A DNA stretch of 64,000 nucleotides from Streptomyces sp. NBC_01260 (GTDB lineage Bacteria; Actinomycetota; Actinomycetes; Streptomycetales; Streptomycetaceae), in NCBI RefSeq assembly GCF_036226405.1, contig NZ_CP108464.1:8990001-9054000 (forward strand), in the 5' to 3' direction. Positions within the stretch are counted from its first letter, which is position 1. Every line of letters starts with the position of its first letter. A program made the translations under genes and the position numbers. Positions 9,066 to 17,975 of this stretch are shown here, piece by piece. Under the pieces are notes generated by a model, which saw only the letters and a program-made list of their open reading frames with translations, was not told the DNA's origin and did not search any database.

Positions 9066-9640
9066 TGGTCCACCTTCTTTGCCGAAGCGGCGGCCAGGGC
9101 GGCGTTGACGGCGGCGAGGTCGAAGGCCGTCGGGTCGAACTGCTCGGCGGAGTCGAGGCCGAGCCAGTCCAGCCGCTCGTCGTGCTCGTCGTGGGCAGGG
9201 TCGGCGAGGATCTCGACGAGTTCCTCGTAGCCCCACATACCGCCGCAGTCCTCCGGTGGGCAGGCGCGACGGCCGCTCAGGCAGTGCGGGTAGGCAGTGC
9301 CGGGCTCGGCGGCGTAAACGGCCTCGACGAGGATGTCGTGCTCCCAGGCGTCGCCGAAGTCGTAGGTGTAGCGGAGCCGGTCGCCTGCCCGGGCGACGTC
9401 GCGGAGCTTCTTCGCGGCAGCGCTGCGGTGGCCCAACTCGGGATCCGATATGCCGAATTCCCCCCACGGGGTCTCGATGACCCACAGGTGGTAGCCCTGC
9501 CAGCCGAAGGCTTCCTGCACGATGCGGTGCAACTGCTGCAGGGTGCCGGTGGAGGGAACCTCCAGGCGGCGCCAGATCGGGGGCTTGGACCCGCGTAGGG
9601 TGACCTTGATCCGGTGGACGCTGCTGCGGGTGTTCGCCAT
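9062..9640 (-). CDS. Plasmid pRiA4b ORF-3-like protein (transposon passenger)
   Basis: The protein has 192 aa and matches the PRiA4_ORF3 family. It starts HRIKVTLRGSKPPIWRRLEV and continues LHRIVQEAFGWQGYHLW, FGDAWEHDILVE and a C-rich turn (CLSGRRACPPEDCGG). Relatives occur on plasmids and in actinobacterial transposons such as IS1096, where the homologue was labelled TnpR, but its biochemical role is not established. The ATG at 9640 is the natural start because homology begins at once; the frame continues upstream without resemblance. It lies inside the IS630-like element, divergent from the transposase, and overlaps the next gene by 4 bp. Confidence 0.8.
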   Translation of the reverse strand: MANTRSSVHRIKVTLRGSKPPIWRRLEVPSTGTLQQLHRIVQEAFGWQGYHLWVIETPWGEFGISDPELGHRSAAAKKLRDVARAGDRLRYTYDFGDAWEHDILVEAVYAAEPGTAYPHCLSGRRACPPEDCGGMWGYEELVEILADPAHDEHDERLDWLGLDSAEQFDPTAFDLAAVNAALAAASAKKVDQ

Positions 9641-9751
9641 GGAACCATCCTGCCAGCCGTCCGGTCCAGCAAGCGGACAGCAGCCCCGATGACGTATACG
9701 GCGCGCGACACTGACCGCCATGACCATGGACGCCGGGGGTGGGGCACGGCG

Positions 9752-10798
9752 GTGAGCAGTCCGTTCACAGTGATCTGGGACAACGGCCGGCGAGAACTGC
9801 TGGAGGAGTTGGCGCTGGCGAACCGCCCGCTGCGGCGCGTCCAGCGTGCGCGCACTGCTCTGGCCGCCGCCGGCACCGCCGACGCCGTGATCGCGCGGAC
9901 GCTGGGCCTGCACCTGGACACCGTTCGGCGCCGGCGCAGACGGCTGGCCGCCGAGGGCCTGGCCGCGCTTGAGGACCGGCCCCGACCGGGCCGCCCCCGC
10001 CGCTATGGACCCGATGTGCACTTGGCCATCGTTGCCACGGTGACCTGGGCCAGGCCCGCCACCGAGAGCCACTGGCCCCATCGCGCCATCGCCCAGCACC
10101 TGCCCGCCACCGGGACCTCCGCCTCCCAGGTCGGACGGATCCTGGCCGACCTGGACCTCAAGCCCCATCTCGTGCGCGGCTGGCTCACCCGCCCGAGGAC
10201 CCCGACTTCTTCCTCAAAGCGGCCGAGCTCTGCGCGCTCCACCTGCACTGTCCGCCCGGATCGGTGGTGCTCAGCGTGGACGAGAAGACCGCGATGCAGG
10301 CCCGCTCCCGCCGACACCCGACGCGCACCGCCCGCCGGGGCGACGTCAAGCGCCGCGAGTTCGAGTACCGCCGGCACGGCACCGCATCCATCGTCGCGGC
10401 CCTGGACATCCACACCGGACAGGTTCTGATCGAGAGCATCGCCCGCAACGACTCGGCCACCTTCATCCGGTTCCTACGCCTGCTCGATCACAGCATCGCC
10501 CCGGACCTGACCATCCACCCGGCGATGGACAACGGCTCCTCGCACACGTCCAAGGCCACCCGGGCCTGGCTGGAGGCACACCCACGGTTCGCCGTGCACC
10601 ACACTCTCAAGCACGCCTCCTGGCTCAACCAAGTCGAGATCTTCTTCTCTATCCTGGCCCGCCGCCGCCTCCTACACCGTGGCGAGTTCACTTCCCGCCA
10701 GGACTGATCGACCAGATCAGGGACTTCACCCTCGCCTACGACGACCAGGGCTGCCCGTTCCGCTGGACCTACGACGGCACCCCGCTCAAGGCAGCCTG
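9752..10798 (+). pseudogene. IS630-family transposase, two frameshifts
   Basis: Frame 1 (from about 9752) encodes the HTH part: RRVQRARTALAAAGTADAVI, LHLDTVRRRRRRL, LEDRPRPGRPRRY. Near 10195 the sense shifts to EDPDFFLKAAELC and VVLSVDEKTAMQARSR, the DDE domain with DNGSSHTSKATRAWL and KHASWLNQVEIFFSIL. At 10705 a second shift leads to IDQIRDFTLAYDDQ and a stop at 10798. Both shifts are best explained by loss of one base; no slippery heptamer is seen at either. Probably inactive. Confidence 0.8.
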
Positions 10799-10829
10799 AC
10801 CCCCGCAGGATCAACGAGGCGCTGCACTA

Positions 10830-11299
10830 GAGATTGACGAAGGGCCTTCGACCGGGCAGACAGACTCTCTGCCCCGTCCTCGCGCACAAGGTCCCTTGCA
10901 CAGTGGCGGTTCCCCAGGGGCGGGGTAGACCAAGTCCGGCCCGCTCATCCTTCAGGGCTGCACCCTTCCAGAGGTCCAGGCCGACCCGAGGGGCCATGAT
11001 CAGTTCTCCGGCCATGCGGATCGCGTCGTGGCGGGGTCCGGGCTGCGGAGCTGCTCTTTGGCGTCGGGCAGGCGTACGTCCAGTACCGCGTGGAGGGTCA
11101 GCAGAAGGAATGTGGTGCGTGAGTGCGATGGTGTCATTCGAGGCCGGCGAACGCAGCGGCTGTCTGCAGTTGCTTGTCATCCTTGTTGACACCAGTTCCG
11201 AAGGGCCGGCCCCAGGGTGAGGTGTGTGCCCGAGGACCACGTCCGGGGGCCTTCGCATTCATAGCGCGGCTGACCCGTAGACGTCGATGCGGCAGGGTT
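10830..11299. other. Gene-free stretch between the IS630-like element and the TetR gene
   Basis: No convincing reading frame on either strand. A minus-strand frame at about 10840-11000 (APRVGLDLWKGAALKDERAG) is open but unrecognised. The region begins exactly at the right end of the IS630-like element. Confidence 0.4.
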
Positions 11300-11323
11300 A
11301 AAATGGACCATGAAGTCCATTTT
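11300..11323 (+). promoter_or_regulatory. Probable TetR operator (TGGAC-N6-GTCCA)
   Basis: AAAATGGAC (11300-11308), six bases, GTCCATTTT (11315-11323) form a perfect dyad ending 13 bp before the TetR start codon. The same core recurs at 12960-12975 before the SDR gene, pointing to one regulator controlling both. Confidence 0.7.
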
Positions 11324-11336
11324 GAGGAGGCGGAGC

Positions 11337-11945
11337 ATGCCAGGGGAGCTGACGGCGAAGGGTAAGGCGACGCGGAGCCGGATCGTCGAGGGGGCCGCGG
11401 CGATGCTGCGGGAGAAAGGCGTCGCCGCGACGACGCTGGACGACATCATGGCGCGGACCGGCACCAGTAAGAGCCAGTTGTTCCACTACTTCCCGGCCGG
11501 CAAGGACGAACTGCTCCTCGCGGTGGCCCGGTTCGAGGCGGATCAGGTCTTGGAGGACCAGCAGCCGTATCTGGGCCGCCTCGACTCGTGGGAGGCCTGG
11601 GAGCGGTGGCGGGACGTGCTGATCGAGCGCTACGAAGAGCAGGGGGAACAGTGTCCGCTCGGGTCGCTGTTCCTTCAGATCGGGCGTTCGACTCCCGGGG
11701 CGCGGGCGATCGTGATCGAGTTGATGCGCCGCTGGCAGGAGAGCCTGGTGGTGGGCATCCGGGCGCTGCAGGCGGCTGGCTTGCTTCCCGCCGAGCTCGA
11801 TGTCGACGTGCGGGCCGCGGCGCTGTTGGCCGCGATCCAGGGCGGCGTGTCGATTCTGCTGACGACGGGTCGGTCCACGCATTTGCGCGCCGCTCTCGAT
11901 CAAGGGATCGCAGACCTGCGCCGGGCTGGTTGCGCCGTGGCGTGA
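11337..11945 (+). CDS. TetR/AcrR-family transcriptional regulator
   Basis: The protein has 202 aa. The N-terminal TetR HTH is clear: GKATRSRIVEGAAAMLREKG, TTLDDIMARTGTSKSQLFHY, FPAGKDELLLAV. The C-terminal ligand/dimer domain (from about residue 70) ends in an all-helical region like TetR_C of the AcrR/YsiA-like groups. I chose the ATG at 11337 because TGAGGAGGCGGAGC is a strong ribosome-binding site; the earlier in-frame ATG at 11310 lies inside the operator dyad. The protein very likely represses itself and the convergent SDR gene through the TGGAC-N6-GTCCA sites. The ligand is unknown. Confidence 0.88.
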   Translation: MPGELTAKGKATRSRIVEGAAAMLREKGVAATTLDDIMARTGTSKSQLFHYFPAGKDELLLAVARFEADQVLEDQQPYLGRLDSWEAWERWRDVLIERYEEQGEQCPLGSLFLQIGRSTPGARAIVIELMRRWQESLVVGIRALQAAGLLPAELDVDVRAAALLAAIQGGVSILLTTGRSTHLRAALDQGIADLRRAGCAVA

Positions 11946-12080
11946 CCCGGTGTCGGCTGATTCACGGTCCGGCCTCGGGCTGGGCGCCGTCGTGCCGGGC
12001 TGCCGCGCACCTGCCCCCGCGCGGTGCGTTCGCGTGCGAACGCGAAACGGGCCGGGCGCTTCTGGGGAAGGTGCCGCACG

Positions 12081-12842
12081 TCAGCCGGCGATGACGGCGG
12101 TGGTGGTGCGGCCGCCGTCGACGTCGAGCACGATGCCGTGGACGAACGAGGACTCGGCGCAGGCCAGATACACGGCGGCGTTCGCGATGGCATCGGGGGT
12201 GCCCATCCGTCCGTAGGGGGTGCCCTTCATCATGATCTCGCCGGGGTGAGCCTCTCCGGGTGCGGACGTCTGCACCACGCCCGGAGAGATCGCGTTGACG
12301 CGAATGCCCTGCGGCCCGAACTCCGCTGCCCAGGCCCGGGTCAGGGTCTCCATGGCCCCCTTGGTGGAGCTGTAGAGGGCGCTGGGAATGCCCAATCGCG
12401 CGATCCAGGAGCCCAGGTTGATGATCACCCCGCCGCCGGCCTCCACCATGGCGGGTGCGATGGCGGCGGTCAGGAAGAACGGGGCCTTCACGTTGACCGC
12501 GTAGACCTGGTCGAAGGTCTTCTCGTCGGTGGTCGCCGTGGTGTTGCTGGGGTAGATGCCGGCGTTGTTGACCAGGACGTCGATACGGCCGCCGAGGATC
12601 TGCGCAGCCTCCTGGGCCAGCGCCTGCGAAGCGGCGGCACTTCCGTCCAGGTCAGCCTGCACGAAGTCGGCGCGGCCGCCGCATACGCGGATCCCGTCGA
12701 CGACCTCCTTGCCACGCTCGGCGTTGCGGCCCGAGACGGCGACGTGCGCGCCCTCGGCGGCAAAAGCCTCCGCGATCGCACGCCCGATGTTGCTGGTCGC
12801 TCCGGTCACCAGGGCGGTCAGGCCCTCAAGCCGCATAGACAT
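12081..12842 (-). CDS. Short-chain dehydrogenase/reductase (SDR) family oxidoreductase
   Basis: The protein has 253 aa, a classical SDR. It has the Rossmann nucleotide-binding TGATSNIGRA near the N-terminus, NNAG in the middle, and the catalytic Ser (NLGSWIARLG) with Tyr-xxx-Lys (LYSSTKGAMETL). VNAISPGVV and DVDGGRTT are typical of the C-terminal part. It reduces or oxidises an unknown small carbonyl/alcohol using NAD(P)(H). The start may be 12842 or 12854; both have GGAG-type sites upstream. Its promoter region carries the same operator core as the TetR gene ending 135 bp beyond its 3' end, so it is the likely target of that repressor. Confidence 0.9.
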   Translation of the reverse strand: MSMRLEGLTALVTGATSNIGRAIAEAFAAEGAHVAVSGRNAERGKEVVDGIRVCGGRADFVQADLDGSAAASQALAQEAAQILGGRIDVLVNNAGIYPSNTTATTDEKTFDQVYAVNVKAPFFLTAAIAPAMVEAGGGVIINLGSWIARLGIPSALYSSTKGAMETLTRAWAAEFGPQGIRVNAISPGVVQTSAPGEAHPGEIMMKGTPYGRMGTPDAIANAAVYLACAESSFVHGIVLDVDGGRTTTAVIAG

Positions 12843-12956
12843 GATCCACTCCATTGGTTGGTTCTCCACCGTTAACCCGAACGGCCGGACCGCATGCCGC
12901 CTTCGACCGGACGGGGCCCTGGACAACCAGGGCGCAGTGCCACTGTGCAACGGCAA

Positions 12957-12978
12957 AATTGGACTCGCAAGTCCAAAG
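12957..12978 (-). promoter_or_regulatory. Second TGGAC-N6-GTCCA operator, upstream of the SDR gene
   Basis: TGGAC (12960-12964), six bases, GTCCA (12971-12975), extended to TTGGACT/AGTCCAA. It shares the core and spacing of the TetR operator at 11304-11319. It sits about 115 bp before the SDR start, in the expected promoter region. The rest of the stretch to 13197 shows no gene. Confidence 0.7.
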
Positions 12979-13197
12979 TTGAGGTGTTCCGGACCGTGGG
13001 CCGACGCGGGTCCGATCCGTCCGCGACCGGACCGCGCACCTGCCCGCGTCGAAGGCGAGCCCAGATGGCGGCCGTGGATCTCGGTGGAACTCCCGGCGGA
13101 TGGCGACCTCTGCCCGCAGGGCGGGTGGCAGGACCGTGAAGGTACGCGACACTCATCGTGAAGGCGGGCCCCTGGCGTGCCTCACCGTCAATCGGCG

Positions 13198-13882
13198 TCA
13201 GGTTCTCGCGGGTGGGTGATGCGCAATGAGCTCTGCCTTCTCCAGCCAGCCGGTATACCAGTGAGTGAAGGTGACCGGCTTCCCGTCGGCGAGGAGTGGG
13301 GCGAGGTCGGCGTCGTCCGCGCGGCAGTCGGACCAGATGGTGCCGCGGTGGGTGCCGCTGATGATCAGCCATTCCCTCTGGGCGCAGCCGAGGTGGGAGA
13401 TCACGATGGCGCCTGCGGTGCGCTCGGGGGCGAACATCAGAGCGCCCCACCGTTCGTCCCATGCTTCGATGGCGTCGTCGAAGTCCTCGATCTCGTCGAA
13501 GTCCTCTTCTTCAGGGCGTTCGGCGAGGAGTGCGTCGAGGGATTCGAGGTCAGGACCGGTCGGGAAACGGCCGGGCGAGCATGGACAGGTCGGCCAGGTC
13601 GGCACCGTCCCCTTCCCAGCGCCAGCGGCCTTGCACGCGGTGCACGGGGAAGAGGCCGTATGCGGGACCTGCGCCGCCGGCGCCCACGCAGGTGAGGAAA
13701 TCCCGGTAGTCCCCCGGCAGCCGCACACCCACCTGCGCTTCGAGCTCGGCAAGCTCCTCATCGGTCAGCGGGTCTTCCAGGATCCACCCGTGCCCGGGTG
13801 AGCCGAACACCGTGCCGCTCCCCGGCTGGGTACCCAATGCGGCCACGCGCCGGCGTATATCGTTCCACTGCTGATCAACCAT
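13198..13882 (-). pseudogene. SMI1/KNR4-family protein, frameshifted
   Basis: The first frame from 13882 encodes an SMI1/KNR4 N-terminal part: LTDEELAELEAQVGVRLPGD, YRDFLTCVGAGGAGPAYGLF. The frame ends shortly after ARPFP at about 13560. Sense continues in the next frame to 13198 with LLAERPEEEDFDEIEDFDDA, GAIVISHLGCAQREWLIISG and GTIWSDCRADDADLAPLL, the conserved SUKH core. One indel near 13562 splits it. Intact members are often immunity proteins in toxin systems; no toxin gene is adjacent. Confidence 0.75.
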
Positions 13883-14454
13883 GCGCAGACCGTATGCGGA
13901 GCCAGTGACAGCGGGAGCGACCCGGGCTCACTGCACGCCGAAAGGCCAACTACGACGCTCAGCCGGGCCAAGCAGTTCGCCATAGGGCCAACTGGAGCGC
14001 TCTCTCAACATGCCGATCGGCGGCCGGAATTCGTTGTCAACAGCTATCGTGGACGGGGAAAATGGCTGTACGGCTTCCTGGTGGCCTGCGGAAGGAGCGA
14101 GCGTCTCGGCGTACCGGGACCTTCCTGATCGGCCGTCCATGCCCCGATTCTGGCGGTCAATTTTCGTGAGCAATGGGCAACTTGCGCGTTTTGCCCAAAC
14201 ATCCTCGATGCACACCAACCCGTTCAGCACGGCCGGTCGTCGGGGGAGCGGCACCTGCATACCCACCGACGACCGGGCCGTCAATGTCACCCGAAGCCGC
14301 CTCGGACGCCTCACCCGCCAAGGCTTCCTCACCCACCCCGACGAGGCCGCTACAAGAGAGCCCCCTTTGTGTACACGGACCGGCCGTTGCGACCGTCCGT
14401 GGAAGTGGTGGAGCGAAAGGGGCGCGCCGGTAGCTCGGGGGAGTGGTAGTGAGG
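13883..14454. other. Stretch without a supported gene
   Basis: Long frames on both strands cross this region but none looks like protein. A short plus-strand piece at about 14278-14340 (VNVTRSRLGRLTRQGFLTHP) is protein-like but isolated. Near 13935-14000 there are near-repeats of GGCCAACT. Probably debris. Confidence 0.35.
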
Positions 14455-14786
14455 TCAGGTGCGGTGCAGCCACCACCAGGCGTTGGGATTGGCGACCAGC
14501 AGGCTCTGGAGCGACCGATTGATCGTGTCGTTGCTGTGGTAGCTCAAGGCGGGGCCAATGCCGTCGTAGTACCAGGTCATCATCATGGTGAGGTCGATCT
14601 CCTGGCCGTTCGCCTGCCAGTCGGCCTGCAGGACATCCCCATCGCCCATGAAAGGGCTGGTCCAACGAACACCAGGCCCGGCTGGATCTTTTCCGATGGC
14701 TGCACCGATACAACACCGCCCGCCACCGTGAACTCGCGGGACACGGTCCTCAGACCAGGGATCAGAGCGCAATGACGTACAGGCAA
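14455..14786 (-). pseudogene. Conserved hypothetical, frameshifted remnant
   Basis: The first frame reads CALIPGLRTVSREFTVAGG and VVSVQPSEKIQPG. Near 14670 the sense changes frame to VRWTSPFMGDGDVLQADWQ, LTMMMTWYYDGIGPALSYHS and NPNAWWWLHRT, then a stop at 14455. The composition is that of a real soluble protein, but the family is not recognised and the N-terminus is missing. Confidence 0.4.
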
Positions 14787-15223
14787 CGGAGCTCCGTGAG
14801 TGGCAGAAGTATTGGCGGACTACCTGCTCCAACGGGGCTCCGTCGCCTATGTTCCCTCCCGCGTCAAAGTCACCGCCAACACGCTTGCTACCAGCGCGAA
14901 TGCGTTAAGGGCCTGCGGAGAATCAAGTCGTTGCTTCCCGCCTTGAGCCTCGTTGATGTGGTATGGGGAGTTCGGAGGAGATCGAGGAGGCGTTGGCCGC
15001 GAAGGTTCAGGCGCTGTTCCCGCACCTGGACGAGCGTCAGCGTCGGCTGGCCATAGGAGCGGAGGCTCGCTCGCTGGGCCATGGCGGGATCCGGCTGGTG
15101 GCCCGGGCCGCTGACGTCCGTGAGGGCACCGTGTCGCGTGGGGTGGCTGAACTGGAGTCGGGCGAAGCCCCGTTGGGACGGGTGCGCCGGGAGGGCGGCG
15201 GCCGCAAGCGTGCGGTGGACCTA

Positions 15224-16227
15224 GGTCCTGTTTCTCGGATCATGTACGGAGCCAGATCATGAGTGCTGCGAGTGTGACGGTGCCGAGGTAGATGTAGGCG
15301 CGTTTCTCGTAGCGGGTCGCGACGGCGCGGAAGCCTTTGAGGCGGTTGATGGTGCGTTCGACGGTGTTGCGCTTCTTGTAGAGCTCGCTGTCGAAACCGG
15401 TAGGCCGACCGCCGCGTGAACCTCGGTTCTTGCGGTGTCTCTGCTGGTCGAGACGTTCGGGGATGGTGTGCCGGATTCCGCGTCGTCGCAGGTAGCGGCG
15501 GTTCTTCCGGGACGTGTAGGCCTTGTCCGCCAAGACATGGTCGGGCCGGGTGCGTGGCCGGCCGACTCCGGCTCGCGGCACCAGAACCTGTTCCAGCACC
15601 CGCTCGAGCTGGGGTCCGTCTCCGTAGTGTCCGGGTGTCAGGACGAAGGCGAGGGGCCGGCATCGTCCCTCGGCAACGAGGTGGATCTTGGTGGTGAATC
15701 CTCCGCGGGAACGTCCCAGACATTCGCCGACCTGACCACCTCCTCCAGGCGGATGGTCAGTCTCCGCAGTACCGGATCGACCTGGTTCGTCCCCCACTTG
15801 GCCCCCCTTTGAGGGACGGCGGCCGGGGGCGCTTTCCTCGCACCGGCGGCGTGCTGGTGGGCTCGCACGGCTGTCGAGTCCACCGACACGTCCCAGTCGA
15901 TGCCGCCCTCGGCGTCCTCGGCTACCTGGATGCGAGACAGCAGCATCTGCCAGGTTCCATCGGCTGACCAGCGACGATGTCGTTTATAGACCGTCTCCCA
16001 TGGCCCGAATCGCTCCGGCAGATCCCGCCACTGCACGCCGGTCCGCACCCGGTAGAGAACCCCGTTGATCACCCGGCGGTGATCGCTCCACCGACCTCCA
16101 CGCGTACCACCAGGAGGTAGGAACGACTCCAGCCGATCCCACTCCGCATTCGTCAGATCCCCACGGCCCATGAACCCAGCCTGGCCCCAACACCCCTCGC
16201 AGGTCAGGAGATCCGAGAAACAGGACC
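15224..16227 (-). mobile_element. IS5-family (IS427-like) insertion sequence
   Basis: 1004 bp, bounded by perfect 18-bp inverted repeats GGTCCTGTTTCTCGGATC (15224-15241) and their complement (16210-16227). Both are flanked by a TA duplication (15222-15223, 16228-16229). It carries two overlapping leftward frames for the transposase. The structure is complete, so it may still be active. Confidence 0.9.
15240..16171 (-). CDS. IS5-family transposase, two overlapping frames (OrfA/OrfB)
   Basis: OrfA runs 16171-15638 (177 aa): MGRGDLTNAEWDRLESFLPP, RTGVQWRDLPERFGPWETVY, WDVSVDSTAVRAHQHAAGAR, containing the first catalytic Asp (DSTAVRAHQ). OrfB runs 15797-15240 (185 aa): LGRSRGGFTTKIHLVAEGR, DHVLADKAYTSRKNRRYLRR, NTVERTINRLKGFRAVATRY, with the second Asp (ADKAY) and Glu (VERTINRLK). 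The frames overlap by 160 nt; in this IS group a ribosomal frameshift normally joins them. Catalytic residues are all present. Confidence 0.85.
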
Positions 16228-17729
16228 TAGACCCGGGCCTGCGGCCCGCGCTGCTGGCCCTGGTCGAACCGGACATGCGGGGTGATCCGATGTCGCCGCT
16301 GCGCTGGACGACGAAGTCGACCCGTCACCTGGCCGCCGAGCTGACCGGGCAGGGACACCGTGTCTCGGCGGAGACTGTGGCCGACCTGCTGCGGGAGGAG
16401 GGCTTCAGTCTGCAGGGCAACGCCAAGACCATCGAGGGCAGGCAACACCCGGACCGAGACGCCCAGTTCCGTTACATCAACGAACGCGCCAAGGACTACC
16501 AGGCTGGCGGGGACCCGGTGGTCAGCGTGGACACCAAGAAGAAGGAGCTGGTCGGTAACTACAAGAACGCCGGCCACGAGTGGCAGCGCGAGGGCGAACC
16601 GACCCGGGTGCACACTCACGACTTCCCGGACCGCGAGCTGGGCAAGGCGATCCCGTACGGAATCTACGACCTGACCGCAAACACCGGCTGGGTCAGCGTG
16701 GGCACCGACCACGACACCGCCGCCTTCGCCGTCGAATCCGTCCGCCGCTGGTGGAACAGCCAAGGACGCGGCGCCTATCCGCACTCCCGGCGGCTTCTGA
16801 TCACCGCGGACGCGGGCGGCTCGAACGGCTACCGCACCCGCGCCTGGAAGAGCGAACTCGCCGCCCTGGCCGTGGAAACCGGCCTGGAAATCACCGTCTG
16901 TCACTTTCCGCCAGGTACTTCAAAATGGAACAGAATCGAGCACCGGCTGTTCTCCCATATCACGATGAACTGGCGCGGCAGGCCGCTGACCAGCCACGAA
17001 GTCATCGTGAACAGTATCGCCGCGACCACCACGCGCACCGGGCTTACCGTGCACGCTGAACTCGACACCGGCGCCTACGAGACCGGAGTCCGCATCGGTG
17101 ACCGGCAGATGGACGCGCTGCCCCTGCACAGCCACGACTGGCACGGCGACTGGAACTACACGCTGCACCCCCAGGAGCACTGCCGGGACGGGATCCCGCC
17201 GCTCCCGCCCCAGAACCAGCCCGGCCAGGGCCGGGAGTGGCTCGCTCATCCGGCCCTGACCGGCATCCAGCCGGATCAGTGGGACCAGCTGTTCGCCGAA
17301 CTCGCAGCGGCCCGCGAGACCCAGCGGGAGGAAGTCCTGCAGCAGCGACGCGGCGGCGACCGGCAGAAGGTGCCCGCAGCCGGCCTCTATACCGGCCGGC
17401 GCCCCGGCCTCAGCCTCGTCGACCGGCTTCTGGCCACCCTCCTCTACGAACGTCACGGGCTCCCGCAAGTGACGATCGCCCCGCTCTTCGGAGTAGTACC
17501 CCAGAGCCTCAACCGGGTCATCAGCCAGACCCGACATCTTCTCCACGAAGTCGACTACACCATCGAACCCACCGAGACACAGCTGGCCACCCTCGACGAT
17601 CTCACCGACCTCGCCGCACACCTCGACATCCCCACCCCAGAGATCAACACGGCGAGTTATTGATCCGCAGGCCCTAACTACCCGGCCTTGGATCAAGGTC
17701 CCCGGCCCAGATGCCCCGCCTCTCGATGG

Positions 17730-17943
17730 CTACATCCGCACGCTCCACGCCGAGGCGATGGCCACGGACACCGCCGGGGAGCGCTGGCTGTTGACGTGCT
17801 GGGCCGTCGCAAGGATGGCGCGGCCGGAGTGCTTGCCGTCGTAGAGGGCCGCGTCGGCGGCCCTCTGCAGCACGGTTAGGTCGCGGGTAGCGATCACGTC
17901 CGGTGTCGCGGCTCCGACCGATGCGGCGACGGTCGTGAGCTTG
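17730..17943 (-). pseudogene. C-terminal fragment of a GGDEF (diguanylate cyclase-type) protein
   Basis: The minus-strand frame reads TTVAASVGAATPDVIATRDL, TVLQRAADAALYDGKHSGRA, ILATAQHV and a stop at 17730. The ADAALYDGKHSGR segment is the conserved end of GGDEF domains. The fragment is cut at its 5' side exactly where the IS3-family element begins, and the GGDEF signature itself is missing. Confidence 0.65.
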
Positions 17944-17975
17944 TTCCGCTTTGACGGACACCATTGGTGTGGTGG

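Larger units (their letters stand above)
8665..10827. mobile_element. IS630-like element with passenger genes
   Basis: The ends are 27-bp inverted repeats with 25 matches, each starting GTGCAGC and ending GATCCTGCGGGG on the inside (8665-8691 and 10801-10827). Both ends are flanked by TA (8663-8664, 10828-10829), the target that IS630/Tc1 elements duplicate. Inside are a rightward IS630 transposase gene (two frameshifts) and two overlapping leftward passenger genes. At 2163 bp it is about twice the size of an ordinary IS630. It is probably no longer mobile by itself. Confidence 0.8.
14963..17663 (+). pseudogene. ISAzo13-family transposase, split by an IS5-family insertion
   Basis: The N-terminal 87 codons (14963-15223: EEIEEALAAKVQALFPHLDE, LGHGGIRLVARAADVREGTV) end in GRKRAVDL. 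After the inserted IS, the frame resumes at about 16230 with DPGLRPALLALVEPDMRGDP and SVDTKKKELVGNYKNAGHEW. It continues with TADAGGSNGYRTRAWKSEL and FPPGTSKWNRIEHRLFSHIT, the DDE domain, to 17663. The empty site reads AVDLDPGL in one frame. Apart from the insertion the gene looks intact. Total about 565 residues, a normal length for the family. Confidence 0.85.
14905..17679 (+). mobile_element. ISAzo13-like element, interrupted by an IS5-family IS
   Basis: The inner transposase frame is bounded by related ends: left GTTAAGGGCCTGCGGA at about 14904-14919, right TCCGCAGGCCCTAAC at 17664-17678, which is the inverse complement apart from one extra A on the left. A foreign IS (15224-16227) lies inside. 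Removing it and one TA restores one continuous frame. Confidence 0.65.

Noticed and set aside
9752..10798. Programmed frameshifting in the IS630 transposase
   Set aside because: Two shifts are needed, both explained by a single-base loss, and no slippery sequence is seen at 10195 or 10705.
13198..13882. Toxin-immunity (SUKH) pair
   Set aside because: The SMI1/KNR4 gene is frameshifted and no toxin gene lies beside it.
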